From a bacterium (GTDB taxonomy: Bacteria; Patescibacteriota; Dojkabacteria; JAKAPS01; JAJZLI01): a stretch of DNA of 6,547 nucleotides. Where the stretch lies: contig JAJZLI010000019.1 in NCBI GenBank assembly GCA_021803645.1, positions 1 through 6,547 on the forward strand, given 5' to 3'. Each line of letters opens with the position of its first letter. Position 1 is the first letter of the stretch. The notes below the pieces were generated by a model. It had not been told where the DNA came from, did no database searches, and saw only the letters and a program-made list of their open reading frames with translations. The translations under genes were made by a program, and so were the position numbers. Shown here in pieces: positions 1-6,186 of the stretch.

Positions 1-1
1 A

Positions 2-1012
2 GAGAATTACTTAGTAAATCTCCTTGAAACAATACCGAAATATAATTCACGAGGGTATATATTTTATCTATATACTACAGATAAAGATTTAAAAGTGAAA
101 AATTATATAGTAAGGTATGTAAAACCTACAATTAGTTGGATGCATACGGACCTTCCAATAGCAATATTTAAGGATAAAATAAACCTTATATTCTCTCCAA
201 TACCTTCATTACCATTATTATCAAGCAAAATTAAGAAAGTCATAACTGTACATGATTTATCTTTTGAATATATGGATAACAAGAAGAATAAAAAGTTTTC
301 AAAATATTTTATTTTGAAAGCTATCAAAAGTGCAGACAAGATAGTGGCCGTATCAAATTTTACAAAAGATCAAGTACTTAAAAATTCCACAATTAGTAAA
401 GATAAAATTGAAGTAATACATGAAGCTTTTAACAAAAATATCTTTAAACAGAAAAAAGTAAAAAAGGATAAAAATATTTTTAAAATACTTTGTGTCGGTA
501 CATTAACAAAAAGAAAAAATTTTACTCATATAATAAAAACTTTACCTATAATTGAAGATAAAATTGGAGACACAATAATCACTATTGTGGGGAAAAAGGG
601 GGATGATTTTCAACATATTAAATCAACTATAGAGGATTTAAAGGCAAAGGACAAGGTTAAAATCACAGGATACGTATCAGATACCAGATTAACAACACTA
701 TATAATAATCATGATGTGTTTGTGTATGCATCCAAGGAAGAGGGTTTTGGAATTCCAATATTGGAAGCATTCAATTGTAAAATTCCTGTAGTCACATCAG
801 CGACATCAGCAACAAGAGAAATTGCAGAAGATGCTGCCATATTTGTAGATCCTAATAATATCTTTGACATAGCAAGAGGAATCATTATGGCAAACAACAA
901 AAGGGACGTACTGACCGAAAAGGGATACAGGATTGCAAAGAAATATTCATGGTATAAGATGACAAAACAAACGATAGACCTTTTTTACAAAATACTTACC
1001 CCTTACGTCTAA
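2..1012 (+). CDS. GT4-type glycosyltransferase, 5'-truncated by window edge
   Basis: This is a GT-B fold glycosyltransferase of the GT4 (glycosyl transferases group 1) type. It probably moves a sugar from an activated nucleotide donor during cell-envelope polysaccharide or glycolipid synthesis; donor and acceptor cannot be read from the sequence. The frame is open to the left edge. The 31 codons before the GTG at 95 read as GT4 N-terminal sequence (NYLVNLLETIPKY), so that GTG is probably internal and the true start lies upstream. Counting from the first visible codon, VHDLSFEY (83-90) is typical of the N-terminal lobe. SNFTKDQV (about 118-125) leads into the linker. GTLTKRKN (166-173) is the donor-phosphate region. 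EEGFGIPILE ends the E-x7-E motif (Glu247 and Glu255). With 336 visible residues against a usual 350-380, only a short N-terminal piece is missing. The 3' end overlaps the convergent DedA gene by 17 bp. Confidence 0.9.
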   Translation, partial: ENYLVNLLETIPKYNSRGYIFYLYTTDKDLKVKNYIVRYVKPTISWMHTDLPIAIFKDKINLIFSPIPSLPLLSSKIKKVITVHDLSFEYMDNKKNKKFSKYFILKAIKSADKIVAVSNFTKDQVLKNSTISKDKIEVIHEAFNKNIFKQKKVKKDKNIFKILCVGTLTKRKNFTHIIKTLPIIEDKIGDTIITIVGKKGDDFQHIKSTIEDLKAKDKVKITGYVSDTRLTTLYNNHDVFVYASKEEGFGIPILEAFNCKIPVVTSATSATREIAEDAAIFVDPNNIFDIARGIIMANNKRDVLTEKGYRIAKKYSWYKMTKQTIDLFYKILTPYV

Positions 1013-1619
1013 AATTAATAATATGCCTTAGTATATAAAAGACTAAAGCTAGAATAACTAATATCAATATATAGTTTGATAAAGACTGAATCAAGCCACT
1101 AAACTCTTTCCATTTATACCCAAAGTAAAACCCAATAATTGTAAGAAAAAATGACCATATAAGTGAGCCAAGAAAAGAAAAAATAACAAACTTAGAAATT
1201 TTCATTTTTAATATACCTGCAGGTAATGAAATAAAAGTTCTGACAACTGGTAAAATACGTGATAAAAAAGCAACAATATCTCCATATCTACCAATCCAAC
1301 TGATTCCAGAATTTAGATCTTTATGAGATACAAAAAAATATCTCCCATATTTATTAACAATAGGATATCCTCCATAATATCCAATATAATAAGATATAAT
1401 ACTTCCAAATAAACTTCCCACCCCACCTATAATTCCTACCAATATTAAGTTCATATGTCCTTCAAAAACAAGAAAGCCAGCAAATGTCATTATGACCTCT
1501 GACGGAATAGGAATATTACAACTTTCTAAGAACATTAAAATAAATATTCCAAAATATGAAAACTTTAATATAAAGGAAATTATAGATGAAGACAAGAAAG
1601 ATATAATACTTATTGACAT
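996..1619 (-). CDS. DedA-family (SNARE-associated/VTT domain) membrane protein, copy 1
   Basis: A 207-residue integral membrane protein of the DedA family. Family members are inner-membrane proteins linked to lipid-carrier recycling (undecaprenyl phosphate or phospholipid flipping), membrane potential and envelope integrity. The signature elements are present: Glu32 followed by IPIPSE (36-41) in the first re-entrant region, and SRILPVVRTFISLPAG (120-135), which carries the two conserved arginines (121 and 127) and the Pro/Gly kink. Hydrophobic segments lie near 12-32, 44-80, 143-167 and 182-200, and the tail is basic (FRRKG). Length fits the family. The ATG at 1617-1619 is preceded only by a weak AGGT about 11 nt upstream (1631-1634), so the initiation signal is poor. 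The gene is divergent from the zinc-ribbon/tig operon and convergent with the glycosyltransferase. Family assignment is firm; the transported substrate is unknown. Confidence 0.9.
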   Translation of the reverse strand: MSISIISFLSSSIISFILKFSYFGIFILMFLESCNIPIPSEVIMTFAGFLVFEGHMNLILVGIIGGVGSLFGSIISYYIGYYGGYPIVNKYGRYFFVSHKDLNSGISWIGRYGDIVAFLSRILPVVRTFISLPAGILKMKISKFVIFSFLGSLIWSFFLTIIGFYFGYKWKEFSGLIQSLSNYILILVILALVFYILRHIINFRRKG

Positions 1620-1681
1620 AATTTAATACTACCTATATAAAAGAAAGGAACTATATGATAATACTATATTTTATATTAGTT

Positions 1682-1690
1682 TGGTATAAT
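1682..1690 (+). promoter_or_regulatory. Extended -10 promoter for the zinc-ribbon/tig/clpP/thrS operon
   Basis: TGGTATAAT is a perfect extended -10 element (TG-n-TATAAT) in the 85-bp gap between divergent genes. There is no recognisable -35 box at 17 bp, which fits extended -10 promoters. Transcription would start near 1697, only about 7-8 nt before the ATG at 1705, and there is no Shine-Dalgarno sequence in that interval. The same 9-mer type also occurs by chance inside genes here (1755-1763, 3016-3024), so the intergenic position supports the call more than the motif does. I see no clear promoter for the opposite-strand DedA gene in this gap. Confidence 0.6.
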
Positions 1691-1704
1691 CCATAAGAAT
1701 TTTT

Positions 1705-2163
1705 ATGAAAAAAAAGCAAAATAAAACAAAACAAAATGATGTACTTGAAGACAGTGTTATAATAGATCCAGTTGAAGATATAGACATTCAAGACATTGAA
1801 GAGGAGGATATTGAAGGGCCAGAAGACCTAGAAGACATTCAAGACCCAGAGATAATTGACCCAATTGATATTGCATCTCCAGAAGAAGATGATGATGATG
1901 AAGGTGATGAAGAAGACCCTGACATAGAGAGCATATCATCTAAGTCTGATATTAAAGTAGTTAAATGCCCAAATTGCAAAGAAGATGTGCTTGAATCAGA
2001 ATACTGCCCAATTTGCGGAAAGTCTCTAAGAAGGAAAGCAAAAATAAAATCAAAAATAATTGAAAGTGAAGGAATACATTCTGATCCCGATGTATATGCA
2101 GATACAGAAGATTATAATGATCCATCAAAAGATATAGAAAACACAGGATACGAAGATGAATAA
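1705..2163 (+). CDS. Acidic zinc-ribbon protein of unknown function
   Basis: I do not recognise this 152-residue protein as a named family. It has a charge-block layout. A short basic start (MKKKQNKTK) leads into a strongly acidic, Asp/Glu/Pro/Ile-rich stretch at about 13-76, which includes a run of DDDD and degenerate DP-x-x-ID/DIQD repeats. A compact zinc ribbon follows, with Cys88, Cys91, Cys101 and Cys104 (CxxC-x9-CxxC). A basic patch (RRKAKIKSK, 109-117) and a second acidic tail (about 120-152) complete it. There is no signal peptide or membrane segment, so it is probably cytosolic, and most of it outside the ribbon should be disordered. It is the first gene of the operon and overlaps tig by 8 bp, so the two are probably translationally coupled. 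A role near the ribosome, in RNA or protein binding, is only a guess from context. The ATG lies just after the promoter with almost no leader. Confidence 0.85.
   Translation: MKKKQNKTKQNDVLEDSVIIDPVEDIDIQDIEEEDIEGPEDLEDIQDPEIIDPIDIASPEEDDDDEGDEEDPDIESISSKSDIKVVKCPNCKEDVLESEYCPICGKSLRRKAKIKSKIIESEGIHSDPDVYADTEDYNDPSKDIENTGYEDE
1782..1845 (+). repeat. Short direct repeat in the acidic coding region
   Basis: The 13-mer AGACATTCAAGAC occurs at 1782-1794 and again at 1833-1845. The copies are 51 bp apart, so they are in the same frame and both encode DIQD. Together with other GAAGA/GACAT-rich units they form the degenerate acidic repeats of the protein. This looks like internal duplication or slippage within a low-complexity coding stretch rather than a mobile or regulatory repeat. 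Confidence 0.6.
2145..2148 (+). promoter_or_regulatory. Shine-Dalgarno site for tig
   Basis: AGGA lies 7 nt before the ATG at 2156, inside the 3' end of the zinc-ribbon gene. It supports that ATG as the tig start and reinitiation from the overlapping upstream gene (ATGAATAA overlap). Confidence 0.6.
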
Positions 2164-3085
2164 AGAAGATAAAGGAATACAAATAATAAAAAAATCTCCT
2201 AAAGGCAAAACTCAAGTAGAGTTTGATATAAAGGTAACTTCTCCATATATAACAAAAAAAATGGATGAAGTAATTTCCTTATACAATCAAATAACAAACA
2301 TAAATGGTTTCAGGAAGGGAAAAGCACCAAAGGAATTAGTATATAGAAAACAACTACACAACATACTAAAAGAAACATATCAACAAATAACAAAGGATAT
2401 TTCTAAAATTGTAAAAAAAGAAATTCCTGAAATAGTAAGGATAACAATAGAAAAAGACTTCCATCATGATTTAGAAGGAAAAAAGGATATTGAGGTAAAG
2501 ATCATTACAGATAAGATTTCAAAGATCCAATTTCCTGATATAAAAAATATTAAAGTAAAGATCGATGAGGCAAAAGCAAAGTTTGAAAAATCTCTTGATG
2601 AGATAAAAAAGAATAAAAAAAGGGAAGATGAATATAGTTATCTAAAAGATCATGCTAAAGAGTATATAGAGCATTATCATGAAGATTTAATAATGAAAAA
2701 AATAATAGACAGCATAAAACTAACAAAGGAAGATATTCCAAAACATATAATAGAAAATTATATACATGAATCTCAAGAGAGAATAAATGAATATGCAAAA
2801 AAAATGAATCTGGACTATAGGACATACCTAGAAAAGATTAAACAAAGTGAAGAAAAATTAAAGAAAGAGTTGGAGGAGGAAGTAATAAATAAGATTAAAC
2901 TAGAACTTTTAGTTGATGCAGCACCAGAAGAATACAAACCTCAAATCAAGCAAGAGGATATACAAATGGAACTTGAGTATATAAAAAAACATCATTTAAA
3001 CAACAAGGAGGCATCTGATATAATATATAGTACAATTAGGAATAAAACTATACAGAATTTAATTAATAAAATAAAAGAACAATAA
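2156..3085 (+). CDS. tig: Trigger factor lacking the PPIase domain
   Basis: Ribosome-associated chaperone that meets nascent chains at the exit tunnel. The N-terminal ribosome-binding domain carries the signature GFRKGKAP at residues 51-58. The C-terminal substrate-cradle domain is also clear: [17 protein letters not shown] begins at 194, and [22 protein letters not shown] and the helices after it follow the family pattern to the end. The protein has 309 residues against roughly 430 for canonical trigger factor. The linker [20 protein letters not shown] (128-147) passes straight into a short charged loop and the C-terminal arm, where the FKBP-type PPIase domain would normally sit. The reading frame is intact, so this looks like a true domain loss rather than a frameshift. 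The gene overlaps the zinc-ribbon gene by 8 bp and is followed after 1 bp by clpP, the widely conserved tig-clpP order. Confidence 0.92.
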   Translation: MNKEDKGIQIIKKSPKGKTQVEFDIKVTSPYITKKMDEVISLYNQITNINGFRKGKAPKELVYRKQLHNILKETYQQITKDISKIVKKEIPEIVRITIEKDFHHDLEGKKDIEVKIITDKISKIQFPDIKNIKVKIDEAKAKFEKSLDEIKKNKKREDEYSYLKDHAKEYIEHYHEDLIMKKIIDSIKLTKEDIPKHIIENYIHESQERINEYAKKMNLDYRTYLEKIKQSEEKLKKELEEEVINKIKLELLVDAAPEEYKPQIKQEDIQMELEYIKKHHLNNKEASDIIYSTIRNKTIQNLINKIKEQ

Positions 3086-3086
3086 A

Positions 3087-3662
3087 ATGACAATAATACC
3101 AACTATTATAGAAAGAGGGCCACAAGGTGAAAGAGCCTATGACATATATTCCAGGTTACTTAAGGAAAGAATAATTTTCCTAGGAGGACCGATTGATGAT
3201 GATGTTGCAAATTTAGTTATAGCAGAATTACTTTTTTTACAAAAAGAAGATAACCAAAAAGATATATTTATGTATATCAACTCACCAGGTGGGTCTATAG
3301 ATTCTGGTATGGCAATTTACGATACAATGAACTATATAAAACCTGATGTATCTACTGTTGCAGTAGGTATAGCTGCTTCCATGGGCGCATTCCTCTTATC
3401 ATCAGGCACAAAAGGAAAAAGAATGTCACTACCTTATTCATCAATATTGATCCACCAACCCTCTGGAGGTACTGAGGGACAGGCTAGTGATATAGAAATA
3501 TCGGCAAAAAGAATTATCAAGGCTAAGGACACCCTCAATACAATACTTGCAAAAAACACTGGGCAAAAAAAATCAAAAGTAGAAAAAGACGCAGACAGAG
3601 ATTTTTGGATGAGTGCAAAAGAAGCTTTAGATTATGGAATTATTGATAAAATAATATCATAA
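3087..3662 (+). CDS. clpP: ATP-dependent Clp protease proteolytic subunit
   Basis: Serine peptidase that forms the two-ring, fourteen-subunit degradation chamber fed by Clp ATPases. The 191-residue protein has the full catalytic triad: Ser98 in [14 protein letters not shown], His123 in ILIHQPSGG, and Asp172 in KDADRDFW. The oxyanion-loop region INSPGGS (64-70) and the N-terminal [17 protein letters not shown], including the Tyr-Asp involved in ring and ATPase contacts, are conserved. Length is normal and the propeptide is minimal. The ATG starts 1 bp after the tig stop and has no Shine-Dalgarno sequence (AACAATAAA precedes it), so translation probably depends on coupling to tig. No clpX or clpA follows; a tRNA gene comes next after 3 nt. 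An active ClpP is expected; the ATPase partner must be encoded elsewhere. Confidence 0.97.
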   Translation: MTIIPTIIERGPQGERAYDIYSRLLKERIIFLGGPIDDDVANLVIAELLFLQKEDNQKDIFMYINSPGGSIDSGMAIYDTMNYIKPDVSTVAVGIAASMGAFLLSSGTKGKRMSLPYSSILIHQPSGGTEGQASDIEISAKRIIKAKDTLNTILAKNTGQKKSKVEKDADRDFWMSAKEALDYGIIDKIIS

Positions 3663-3665
3663 CTA

Positions 3666-3739
3666 GGGTTCGTAGCTCAGATGGTTAGAGCGCAACATTG
3701 ACATTGTTGAGGTCACAGGTTCGAGTCCTGTCGGACCCA
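3666..3739 (+). tRNA. tRNA-Val (anticodon GAC)
   Basis: A 74-nt cloverleaf can be drawn by hand. The acceptor stem GGGTTCG pairs with CGGACCC (one G-T wobble). The D arm is GCTC/GAGC with loop AGATGGTTA. The anticodon stem CAACA/TGTTG holds loop TTGACAT. The variable loop is AGGTC. The T arm is ACAGG/CCTGT with loop TTCGAGT. The anticodon GAC is at 3700-3702 and reads GTC and GTT. Discriminator A73 and the A35-C36 pair fit valine identity. The 3' CCA is not encoded (TTTT follows), so CCA-adding enzyme is needed. It lies 3 nt after the clpP stop and 19 nt before the next ATG on the same strand, so it is probably cut out of the polycistronic transcript. Confidence 0.95.
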
Positions 3740-3758
3740 TTTTACTGAAAAGACCCTT

Positions 3759-4358
3759 ATGATAATAATTATAACCCACCTAATAAACAGATATGGATAT
3801 ATAGCAATAACTATTTTGCTTATGATGGAAAGCTTAGGGCTACCTGTACCAGGAGAAACATCACTTATAGCAGGGTCAATATATTCAGCATTACATCCTC
3901 ACTTTAGAATATCTATAGTTATATCATCTGCAATAATCGGATCGGTTATTGGGGATAATTTGGGCTACATCATTGGGAGCACTGCTGGAATAAAATTTCT
4001 ACAAAGAAAACCTAGTGAAAAAAATTTCATAAAAAGAGTTATGATATACACAAATAATTACTTTAAAAAATATGGAATGAAAACAATTCTATTTGGTAAA
4101 TTTATAACAATATTAAGACTATTTATACCAATATCAGCAGGAATACATAAACTTAACAGGATAAAATTTATTATATATGATGCAATAGGTGCTATTGTAT
4201 GGGCAGTATTCTATGGAGTACTATCGTATCTTCTCGGACAAAATATTCCATTGTTACTAAAAGTCCTAAATGGACTTACTATATTGATTATTGTTATAAT
4301 CATAACCACTATTATAGTAATAAGATACAGGATTATAATTCATGAAAGAAACAAATAA
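3759..4358 (+). CDS. DedA-family (SNARE-associated/VTT domain) membrane protein, copy 2
   Basis: A 199-residue integral membrane protein of the DedA family, clearly diverged from the copy at 996-1619. The N-terminal motif has Glu24 followed by LPVPGE (28-33). The second motif is GKFITILRLFIPISAG (113-128), where the usual Arg of GRF is Lys114, the usual Pro of FxP is Thr117, and Arg120 is kept. Hydrophobic segments lie near 13-30, 51-77, 140-160 and 172-190, and the tail is basic. It probably acts in the cytoplasmic membrane in lipid or lipid-carrier handling; the substrate is unknown. The 19-nt gap from the tRNA contains no Shine-Dalgarno sequence, so initiation after tRNA excision would be on a short leader without one. 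The 3' end overlaps thrS by 17 bp, which suggests translational coupling. Confidence 0.88.
   Translation: MIIIITHLINRYGYIAITILLMMESLGLPVPGETSLIAGSIYSALHPHFRISIVISSAIIGSVIGDNLGYIIGSTAGIKFLQRKPSEKNFIKRVMIYTNNYFKKYGMKTILFGKFITILRLFIPISAGIHKLNRIKFIIYDAIGAIVWAVFYGVLSYLLGQNIPLLLKVLNGLTILIIVIIITTIIVIRYRIIIHERNK
4329..4332 (+). promoter_or_regulatory. Shine-Dalgarno site for thrS
   Basis: AGGA lies 9 nt before the ATG at 4342, inside the DedA copy 2 gene. An in-frame TAA at 4336-4338 excludes any start further upstream, so this site and the ATG at 4342 fix the thrS N-terminus. Confidence 0.6.
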
Positions 4359-6141
4359 GAATCTAGAACAAATGCGTCACTCAGGAGCACATTTGCTTGC
4401 TGCTGCAGTACAAAAATTATATCCAAATGTTAAACTCGCAATAGGACCTGCAATAGATTATGGGTTCTACTATGATTTTGACTTTGGAGAAGAGAAAATT
4501 TCAGAAAACGATTTTAGTAGGATAGAAAATGAAATGCGATCATTAAAGGATAAAGGATACAAATTTGAAAAAATTGAAATGAGTATTAATGATGCGAAAG
4601 TTTTTTTAAAACAAACCAAACAACCTTACTCACTATCATTACTTCAGGATATAGAGAGATACGGAAGTACTAAAAAATCTCAAATGAGCAAAGTAAATAA
4701 AAAGGATGGAAATGAAATAGTTACTTTATATAAATCTGGTGACTTTATAAATTTATGTAGGGGAGGACATGTTGGTAGTTTCAAAGAAATTGGGGCATTT
4801 AAAATAACCTCAATAGCTGGGGCATACTTTAGAGGGTCTGAAAAAAATCCAATGCTAACGAGAATATATGTTGCATGTTTCCCAACAGAAGAAGAACTGA
4901 GTGAATATCTTGAAAAAAAAGCACTTGCAGAAGAAAGAGACCATAAAAAGATAGGTAGAGAATTGGAGTTATTTTTTTTTCATCCTACTGCACCAGGTAT
5001 AGCATACTGGCTACCAAAGGGGTTACAAATAAGAAATCTTTTAATTGAATTTTGGAGAGAATACCATAAAGAAAAAGGATATCAGGAAATATCTGCTCCT
5101 TTAATTAATAAAAAAGCACTATGGGAACAATCCGGACACTGGGACCATTACAAAGACGACATGTTTAAAACTAAAGCAAAGGGATCTGAGCAATGGGCAC
5201 TAAAACCAATGAATTGTCCTAATGCTATGAACATATTTTCATTCAAACCCAGAAGTTATAGAGAGTTACCTCTACGCTTATCAGACACAGATAATTTATT
5301 CAGAGATGAAATTCCAGGAGCTCTAAATGGGCTTTTAAGAACAAGGAGTTTCATCCAGGATGACTCTCACAATTTTATTTCAGAAGACCAAATTGAAAAT
5401 GAAATAAAAGAGATATTGGATATAACAAACTATTTCTATGATGTATTTGGACTCAAGGACAATGTAAAACTTTACCTCTCTACAAGACCAGATAATTTTA
5501 TGGGTGAGGTAAAATCATGGGAAGAGGCAGAAGCTGGATTAAAGAATGCACTTGAAAATTCAAAATTTGACTATGGAATTAAAGAAAAAGATGGTGCATT
5601 TTATGGGCCTAAAATAGATATACATTTACAGGATGCACTTGGAAGAGAATGGCAATGTGGAACAATACAATTAGATTTTCAACTCCCACACAGATTTAAT
5701 CTTGAGTATACAGACAAAGATGGAAGTAAAAAAACTCCCATTGTCGTACATAGGGTTATATATGGATCATTAGAAAGATTTATAGGTATAATGATTGAAC
5801 ATTTTGCAGGAGAACTGCCATTTTGGATTGCACCTGAACAAGTCAGGGTTCTAACGATTGAGAATGAAGAAATATCGGGGTATGTTAGTGATATAGATAG
5901 GATATTACACTGTATAGAACTTGAGCATCCAGTAAAACATAATAGGCTAAGATACAATATAAATAGAGACCAGGAATCTTTGTCTAAGAAAATAAAGGAA
6001 GCACAAATATCAAAAGTTCCAATAATTCTAATTGTAGGCCCAAAAGATAAAGAGAAAGGGTGTGTAAGTGTAAGAATAAAAAATAATCAGACACAAATTG
6101 ACATATCAAAATTAAACGAATTCATTGATAATTACAAATAG
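4342..6141 (+). CDS. thrS: Threonyl-tRNA synthetase lacking the TGS domain
   Basis: Charges tRNA-Thr with threonine and clears mis-attached serine. The 599-residue protein begins directly at the editing (N2) domain. The editing motif HSGAHLL gives His13 and His17, and CRGGHV gives Cys139 and His143. The class II core (about 205-495) has the expected zinc ligands Cys292 (MNCP), His343 (QDDSH) and His470 (VVHR), motif 2 Arg321 (FRDE), and motif 3 GSLERFIG (475-482). The anticodon-binding domain covers about 497-599. The N-terminal TGS domain of about 60 residues is missing. An in-frame stop at 4336-4338 shows the gap is real and not a wrong start choice. Oddities: Asn137 replaces the Asp that normally precedes LC in the editing motif (Asp180 in E. 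coli), CPNA replaces CPG(H/A), and GALNGL replaces GALHGL. No T-box leader is present; the start overlaps the upstream DedA gene by 17 bp. Confidence 0.96.
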   Translation: MKETNKNLEQMRHSGAHLLAAAVQKLYPNVKLAIGPAIDYGFYYDFDFGEEKISENDFSRIENEMRSLKDKGYKFEKIEMSINDAKVFLKQTKQPYSLSLLQDIERYGSTKKSQMSKVNKKDGNEIVTLYKSGDFINLCRGGHVGSFKEIGAFKITSIAGAYFRGSEKNPMLTRIYVACFPTEEELSEYLEKKALAEERDHKKIGRELELFFFHPTAPGIAYWLPKGLQIRNLLIEFWREYHKEKGYQEISAPLINKKALWEQSGHWDHYKDDMFKTKAKGSEQWALKPMNCPNAMNIFSFKPRSYRELPLRLSDTDNLFRDEIPGALNGLLRTRSFIQDDSHNFISEDQIENEIKEILDITNYFYDVFGLKDNVKLYLSTRPDNFMGEVKSWEEAEAGLKNALENSKFDYGIKEKDGAFYGPKIDIHLQDALGREWQCGTIQLDFQLPHRFNLEYTDKDGSKKTPIVVHRVIYGSLERFIGIMIEHFAGELPFWIAPEQVRVLTIENEEISGYVSDIDRILHCIELEHPVKHNRLRYNINRDQESLSKKIKEAQISKVPIILIVGPKDKEKGCVSVRIKNNQTQIDISKLNEFIDNYK

Positions 6142-6155
6142 AAATTCATTTGTAA
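6132..6155. repeat. Small inverted repeat overlapping thrS stop and downstream -35 box
   Basis: TTACAAAT (6132-6139) and ATTTGTAA (6148-6155) are perfect 8-bp inverted arms around an 8-nt spacer. The left arm runs into the thrS TAG and the right arm contains the -35 hexamer of the next promoter. It is AT-rich and has no T-tract after it, so it is a poor intrinsic terminator. An operator or a chance palindrome are both possible. Confidence 0.35.
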
Positions 6156-6178
6156 ATATATCCTCTAATCTATATAAT
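6150..6178 (+). promoter_or_regulatory. Sigma70-type promoter for the right-edge gene
   Basis: TTGTAA (6150-6155) and a perfect TATAAT (6173-6178) are separated by exactly 17 bp in the 45-bp gap after thrS. The expected transcription start is about 6184-6187, at or just before the ATG at 6187, so the transcript would be leaderless or nearly so. Confidence 0.65.
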
Positions 6179-6186
6179 GAATAATC

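Noticed and set aside
103..339. Minus-strand open frame opposite the glycosyltransferase
   Set aside because: It lies wholly within a well-supported gene on the other strand and has no recognisable motif or initiation signal.
1620..1704. Promoter for the minus-strand DedA gene, such as TAGTAT at 1626-1631
   Set aside because: It matches only four of six -10 positions and has no -35 partner. A promoter must exist, but I cannot place it.
1755..1763. TGTTATAAT, a second extended -10 match just inside the zinc-ribbon gene
   Set aside because: It is inside coding sequence with no nearby downstream start. In DNA this AT-rich such matches occur by chance.
1757..2215. Minus-strand frames opposite the acidic zinc-ribbon gene, rich in Leu and His
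   Set aside because: They are mirror images of the GA-rich acidic codons (runs of GAT/GAA read as ATC/TTC and the like). The composition is an artefact of the opposite strand.
3016..3024. TGATATAAT, a possible internal promoter for clpP
   Set aside because: It lies within the tig coding region with no supporting -35 box. The 1-bp tig-clpP gap argues for co-transcription. It cannot be excluded but is not supported.
5679..5957. Minus-strand 92-codon open frame opposite thrS
   Set aside because: It is antisense to the conserved ThrRS core, whose sequence fully explains the open frame.
95..6141. Alternative genetic code (TGA read as Gly or Trp), as in some reduced bacteria
   Set aside because: All genes read through at normal or explained lengths with no in-frame TGA. 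The absence of TGA among seven stops is too small a sample in AT-rich DNA.
6132..6165. Intrinsic terminator after thrS
   Set aside because: The 8-bp stem is almost all A/T and is not followed by a T-run, so it is listed only as an inverted repeat.
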